Source of the DNA: Nitrososphaera_A sp036522495
GTDB lineage: Archaea; Thermoproteota; Nitrososphaeria; Nitrososphaerales; Nitrososphaeraceae
Length of the DNA stretch: 9,498 nt
NCBI GenBank assembly: GCA_036522495.1
Contig: DATDFS010000234.1
Span: 1-9,498 of the forward strand
Direction of reading: 5' to 3'
This document shows positions 6,629 through 9,498 of the stretch, piece by piece; positions within the stretch are counted from its first letter, which is position 1; every line of letters begins with the position of its first letter. A model generated the notes under the pieces. The model made no database searches and was not told where the DNA came from. It worked only from the letters and a program-made list of their open reading frames with translations. Made by a program: the position numbers and the translations under genes.

Positions 6629-7705
6629 CTATCTAATAAAGAAAAATCCTATTGCAATTATCATATAAACTACAGTCAACATTATTCCCTCAAACCAGTT
6701 GCTCTTTCCATCATGTGCTATCAAGTTCAATATTATCGCAGCAAGGAAGACAGCAGCAAGTTCAAGAATTGTAAATACCAATGAGAATGGCCTTCCCATT
6801 ATGATTCCAGCTATTACTAGAACAGGAACTACGAAGAGCGCGACTTGTGTGCCAGAGCCTGCTGCAATTCCTATGGATAAATCAAGTTTATCTTTTCTTG
6901 CAAGAATAATTGCGCTGCTATGTTCCGCAACATTTCCTACTATACCTACTACAATAGCACCCACGAATAACTCACTGAATCCAAATTTTTTTATAGCTGC
7001 TTCCACTGAATGAACTAGTACTTCGCTGACTATTATAACACCAACCATGCTAATGAATAACAGCAGAAAGGACTTTTTCTTAGTCCACACCCGATGTCGT
7101 TCCTGTTCTTTTTCCTCTTCCTTTCTAAAGGGTTCAAATAAATGTTTGTGAGTAACAAATGTGAATACGATTCCAAGTACATACACAGCTAATAACAGGA
7201 AGGCTACGATATCACTTAGGATTTGTATCTTACCGCTTTCAACTGTACTCGATATGATAGTTGGTATAGCCAGTCCTATTATAGCTAAAAATAACATCGA
7301 GGATTGAAATCCCGTATTTTCCTTGTTGAAGAATTGTTCTTTTTTTAAACCACCAGCAACAAGACTTAATCCAAAAACTAATAATATATTTCCAAGGATA
7401 GAACCTGTAATAGAGGCTTTTACTAAATCAATTAATCCCCCTGAAATTGCGACAACTCCTATTATAATTTCGGCAGCATTTCCAAAAGTTGCATTAAGCA
7501 ATGAGCCAAGAGTTGGACCGTAATGTTCTGAAAGATGTTCTGTCGAATCGCCGATTAATTTTGCGAATGGAATCAGTGCAATGGCTGCAAAAACGAATAC
7601 TAAGAAATTATCAACGTGCAATAATTCTAGTGCTACAGCAGCAGGAGCAAAGATTAACAGTAGATATAGCGCAGCTGATTTTATTAGGCCTGATATATCG
7701 CTCAA
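6629..7705 (-). CDS. CAX-type Ca2+/H+ (cation/proton) exchanger
   Basis: This 358-aa integral membrane protein with about 11 hydrophobic segments probably expels Ca2+ in exchange for H+. It has the two inverted alpha-repeats of the Ca2+/cation antiporter superfamily, in their CAX form. Alpha-1 is NATFGNAAEIIIG (71-83, key E79), and alpha-2 is GNVAEHSSAI (257-266, key E261). Each is followed by a Gly/Ser-rich partner helix (SITGSILGN, 98-106; AAGSGTQVAL, 281-290). A charged cytoplasmic loop at 187-211 (rich in Glu, Lys and His) separates the halves. The length matches bacterial CAX proteins such as YfkE (about 350 aa). The start is TTG at 7705: an in-frame TGA lies at 7715-7717 and there is no ATG before residue 137. 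No TATA box is evident directly upstream, so it may be transcribed with the small ORF before it. Confidence 0.93.
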   Translation of the reverse strand: MSDISGLIKSAALYLLLIFAPAAVALELLHVDNFLVFVFAAIALIPFAKLIGDSTEHLSEHYGPTLGSLLNATFGNAAEIIIGVVAISGGLIDLVKASITGSILGNILLVFGLSLVAGGLKKEQFFNKENTGFQSSMLFLAIIGLAIPTIISSTVESGKIQILSDIVAFLLLAVYVLGIVFTFVTHKHLFEPFRKEEEKEQERHRVWTKKKSFLLLFISMVGVIIVSEVLVHSVEAAIKKFGFSELFVGAIVVGIVGNVAEHSSAIILARKDKLDLSIGIAAGSGTQVALFVVPVLVIAGIIMGRPFSLVFTILELAAVFLAAIILNLIAHDGKSNWFEGIMLTVVYMIIAIGFFFIR

Positions 7706-7739
7706 TGATGATCTTCAGAAAAGCCCGCATCAAATCGTA

Positions 7740-7912
7740 TCAACAACAACGACCAGACGTGATGAACAAAATCATAACAGGTACTATGATCATAATAAAA
7801 CCTAACCATCGATAATCAGATCGTTCGTTTTATCTCCAATAATTTTCATATCTTTCATAATTGCAAAGAGAATGGAGGCTACAACAACTTGATTGATAGG
7901 GTTATACATCAT
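7740..7912 (-). pseudogene. Probably frameshifted small two-helix membrane protein
   Basis: On the minus strand ATG at 7912 (or 7909) opens a 36-codon frame (MMYNPINQVVVASILFAIMK...) ending in TAG at 7802-7804. Another frame carries RSDYRWLGF and a clear transmembrane segment (IMIIVPVMILFITSG) to a TGA at 7740-7742. One extra A in the AAAA run near 7828-7831 would join them into a 57-aa protein with two hydrophobic segments and a charged loop (DMKIIGDKNERSDYRW). TGATAATATT about 24-27 nt upstream is a possible TATA box. The second stop lies 34 bp before the exchanger start. The 36-aa ORF alone (7802-7912) may instead be the gene. No family is recognised. Confidence 0.42.
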
Positions 7913-8217
7913 AGAAAAGCTCTCTTGGTGAATATTATCAGAAAGATGTCTGCTACGCATAATATATAACAATGAGATAACAATGAGAAATATAATATTA
8001 ATAAATGTATTCCATTAACTGATGTTATCATATTGCGGATACACATGACATAAAGGCTGCAGCAGAAACACTGGTTAGAGAACCCTCTGCATAGTTTCGG
8101 TCTTCTTGTTGCAAAACGATTGAATTAACAAACCTCTCAACATGCCAAAGTATGGTAAAACTTACTTTAAACTAAACGATCGATAATAAATTATTTCTAT
8201 ACAGCGACAACTCATCA
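7913..8217. other. Intergenic stretch without a convincing gene
   Basis: About 300 bp between the small membrane ORF and the cyclase pseudogene. The plus strand has a brief protein-like run at about 8028-8090 (IADTHDIKAAAETLVRE) closed by stops on both sides and lacking a start codon. Several AT-rich boxes occur (for example AATATATAAC at 7961-7970), but no gene follows at the right distance. Confidence 0.4.
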
Positions 8218-8871
8218 TCATGATTCCTCGATTCCAATTGCACGTATTGGTGAACCCGAAGCTCCCATAAGTTTTATTGGGTGACTAATAGCGTAAACCG
8301 TTGATCAGTAAATTTGAATAAATTACATAAATTTTCTATTACTAGAATATTATTCGATAACAGGATTTTGTGGGCTGTGAATTCCCTATTATCACCTATA
8401 TCAATATTCGGACCATCTATTGCCACAGCATTAACTCTTTTCTGAACCAAGTATTCCGCGGCATCCTTTGTTAGACCTGGATTATTACTGATATAATAAT
8501 TACCTTTTTCTTTAATTCGTTTTTCCCATCCTGTCGAGAATACAACAGTATCTTTTTCTTTTATTTCATATTGCTATATTTAGTATGTCATCCCCAGTAA
8601 TCATCTGATTGGAATCTTTTTGTATTTTTAGCAGTAACGCATTATTACAAATAAATCTCTTGATTTCAATTTGATCTATAGCTGCTGCATTAGCATTAAA
8701 ATGAAATGGAGCATCCATATGAGTTCCTGTATGAGTACCCAAAAACATAACTTCCGAATTATATCCCTGAGTCTCAAGTTTTGACCATTTTAAAAAAGTA
8801 GGATTTGGATAGCCAGGGAAGATTCTCATATTTGAAGTGATTTCAAGTGTAAGGTCGACTATTTTTTTCAT
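8218..8871 (-). pseudogene. Cyclase-family (kynurenine formamidase-like) metal hydrolase, broken by two frameshifts
   Basis: The intact family (PF04199) hydrolyses amide or ester bonds with bound metal ions. ATG at 8871 (MKKIVDLTLEI) is preferred over the TTG one codon earlier. The first frame holds the metal motif HTGTHMDAPFH (HxGTHxDxPxH) and stops at 8566-8568. The next frame continues YEIKEKDTVVFSTGWEKR ... AVAIDGPNIDIGD ... EFTAHKILL ... RFT and stops near 8280. The third frame gives ISHPIKLMGASGSPIRAIG and ends in TGA at 8218-8220. One extra base near 8571 and one missing base near 8290 restore a full-length protein of about 217 aa with every family motif. The gene is thus either recently inactivated or carries two sequence errors. 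Confidence 0.85.
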
Positions 8872-8891
8872 CAAATATATGTTCCTATGAG

Positions 8892-8901
8892 ATTTTATTA
8901 A
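8892..8901 (-). promoter_or_regulatory. TATA-like box for the cyclase gene
   Basis: The minus strand reads TTAATAAAAT, centred about 25 nt before the ATG at 8871, consistent with a leaderless transcript. A second AT-rich box (CTTATAATATTTATG, about 8916-8930) would give a short leader. Confidence 0.45.
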
Positions 8902-9328
8902 CTGATCTATGCCATCATAAATATTATAAGAAACCCTATTGAAGAACGGTTAGCACAAATCTAGAAGTAATACATAGAATTGGGTGTATAAACAAACACG
9001 AATGCTTACAATTCTAATTGATGAAACCGCTGTCATGTCTCCAAAGTATTTTTCGTTTGGCAGACTATGAAATGTGGGAGGGCAAACACACACGTCATAT
9101 GTGAAATATGGTGCAGCACACAATATATAATAATCACATTATCAAAGGAGGAAATTCATATCAATGTGAAGAACATGAATGCAAGACAGGATAACGATGT
9201 GAGAGTATCAAATAAGATATAGCCAGTAGAAAGAAAGAGATGCTGTGTGGTGGTCGTGAAAAGTAATGAAAGTGACAAAAAATATTTATATATGAAAAGA
9301 ATATTTCTATTGGTCTATCAGTCTAATG

Positions 9329-9334
9329 AAAAAA
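9329..9334 (-). terminator. T-run just after the last gene's stop
   Basis: The minus strand has TTTTTT starting 5 nt after the stop codon at 9339-9341. Short T-runs are the usual archaeal intrinsic termination signal; no hairpin is needed or seen. Confidence 0.35.
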
Positions 9335-9338
9335 TTCT

Positions 9339-9498
9339 CTATCTGCTTCTTTGTAATGTCAAAATTTTGCTCAGACTCAAATCAACAAATACATCATTAT
9401 CTTCACATCTAACATTGATTGCCTTTAATGTGCTATGATATAAACTAAATTTCTTTCCTCCAGACGTAATTATAATTTTATCAATTACAAGTAATCCA
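9339..9498 (-). CDS. C-terminal end of an unrecognised protein (runs off window)
   Basis: The minus-strand frame is open from the right edge for 52 codons to a TAG at 9339-9341; the start lies outside the window. The visible part has alternating hydrophobic and charged residues suggesting beta strands (LLVIDKIIITSGGKK, then DNDVFVDLSLSKIL) and one cysteine. There is no membrane segment. The frame has balanced composition, whereas the opposite-strand ORF here (9247-9438) is dominated by Leu, Lys and Ser and looks like its shadow. A T-run follows the stop. No family is recognised. Confidence 0.55.
   Translation of the reverse strand, partial: GLLVIDKIIITSGGKKFSLYHSTLKAINVRCEDNDVFVDLSLSKILTLQRSR

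Larger units (their letters stand above)
8875..9338. other. Gene-poor stretch with AT-rich boxes
   Basis: About 460 bp holding the cyclase promoter and little else that I can support. It contains AATATATAATAA (9122-9133), AAAGGAGG (9144-9151) and AAAAAATATTTATATATG (9277-9294), but no following frame longer than about 30 codons with a protein-like sequence. A 28-codon ORF at 9108-9194 (+) ends with a CxxxxC run (YQCEEHECKTG). A 57-codon frame at 8950-9123 (-) has odd Cys/Tyr-rich composition. Neither is called as a gene. Confidence 0.45.

Noticed and set aside
6468..6668. 66-codon plus-strand ORF with a hydrophobic segment
   Set aside because: It is antisense to the 6340-6551 reading and to the exchanger's 3' end; hydrophobicity follows from AT-rich codons, and no promoter is seen.
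8028..8090. Plus-strand protein-like run (IADTHDIKAAAETLVRE)
   Set aside because: Only about 22 codons between stops with no start codon; too short to support a gene remnant.
8950..9123. 57-codon minus-strand frame, Cys/Tyr-rich, starting at TTG
   Set aside because: The amino-acid composition is odd, there is no TATA box at a useful distance, and there is no recognisable pattern.
9144..9151. AAAGGAGG as a ribosome-binding site for GTG 9166
   Set aside because: The ORF is only 18 codons, and a transcript driven by the TATA box at 9122-9133 would start after this site.
9247..9438. 63-codon plus-strand ORF
   Set aside because: It begins in AT-rich sequence and its second half is antisense to a better open frame running off the right edge; the composition is Leu/Lys/Ser-heavy.

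Overview
The window is AT-rich and reads as archaeal DNA. Several genes have an AT-rich TATA-like box centred about 22-29 nt upstream of the start codon with no Shine-Dalgarno sequence, which fits leaderless archaeal transcripts. Two well-supported genes begin with TTG. Gene content (MrfA/Hrq1-type helicase with a zinc ribbon, single-anchor DsbA-like protein, CAX exchanger, metal-dependent cyclase, small Ser/His-rich secreted protein) and base composition suggest a soil-type ammonia-oxidising thaumarchaeon (Nitrososphaerales, perhaps Nitrosocosmicus-like). That placement is inference. No rRNA, tRNA, CRISPR array, transposase or integrase was found.

Layout. Positions 1-423 (-) hold the start of a secreted protein with a Ser/Gly tract and a His cluster, running off the left edge. 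It diverges from a small single-helix ORF at 532-714 (+); a doubtful ORF lies at 719-904 (-). An alpha/beta hydrolase follows at 1090-1893 (-). A short-gene candidate at 2010-2186 (+) precedes a large DEAH helicase at 2219-4876 (+). Convergent to the helicase is a 59-aa gene at 4939-5118 (-). Then come a membrane-anchored DsbA-like oxidoreductase at 5174-5881 (-), about 400 bp with no recognisable gene, a broken ORF at 6340-6551 (-), a CAX-type Ca2+/H+ exchanger at 6629-7705 (-), a probably broken two-helix membrane ORF at 7740-7912 (-), a cyclase-family gene interrupted by two frameshifts at 8218-8871 (-), a 460-bp gene-poor stretch, and the C-terminal end of an unknown gene at 9339-9498 (-).

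The genes do not form one obvious pathway; the window looks like ordinary chromosomal housekeeping and accessory genes. The main pattern is a run of single-base frame disruptions between about 5.9 and 8.6 kb, in otherwise well-conserved reading frames. This means either local gene decay or uncorrected homopolymer indels in the assembly. Several short genes found here are under 60 codons and easily missed. I found no convincing new multi-gene system.
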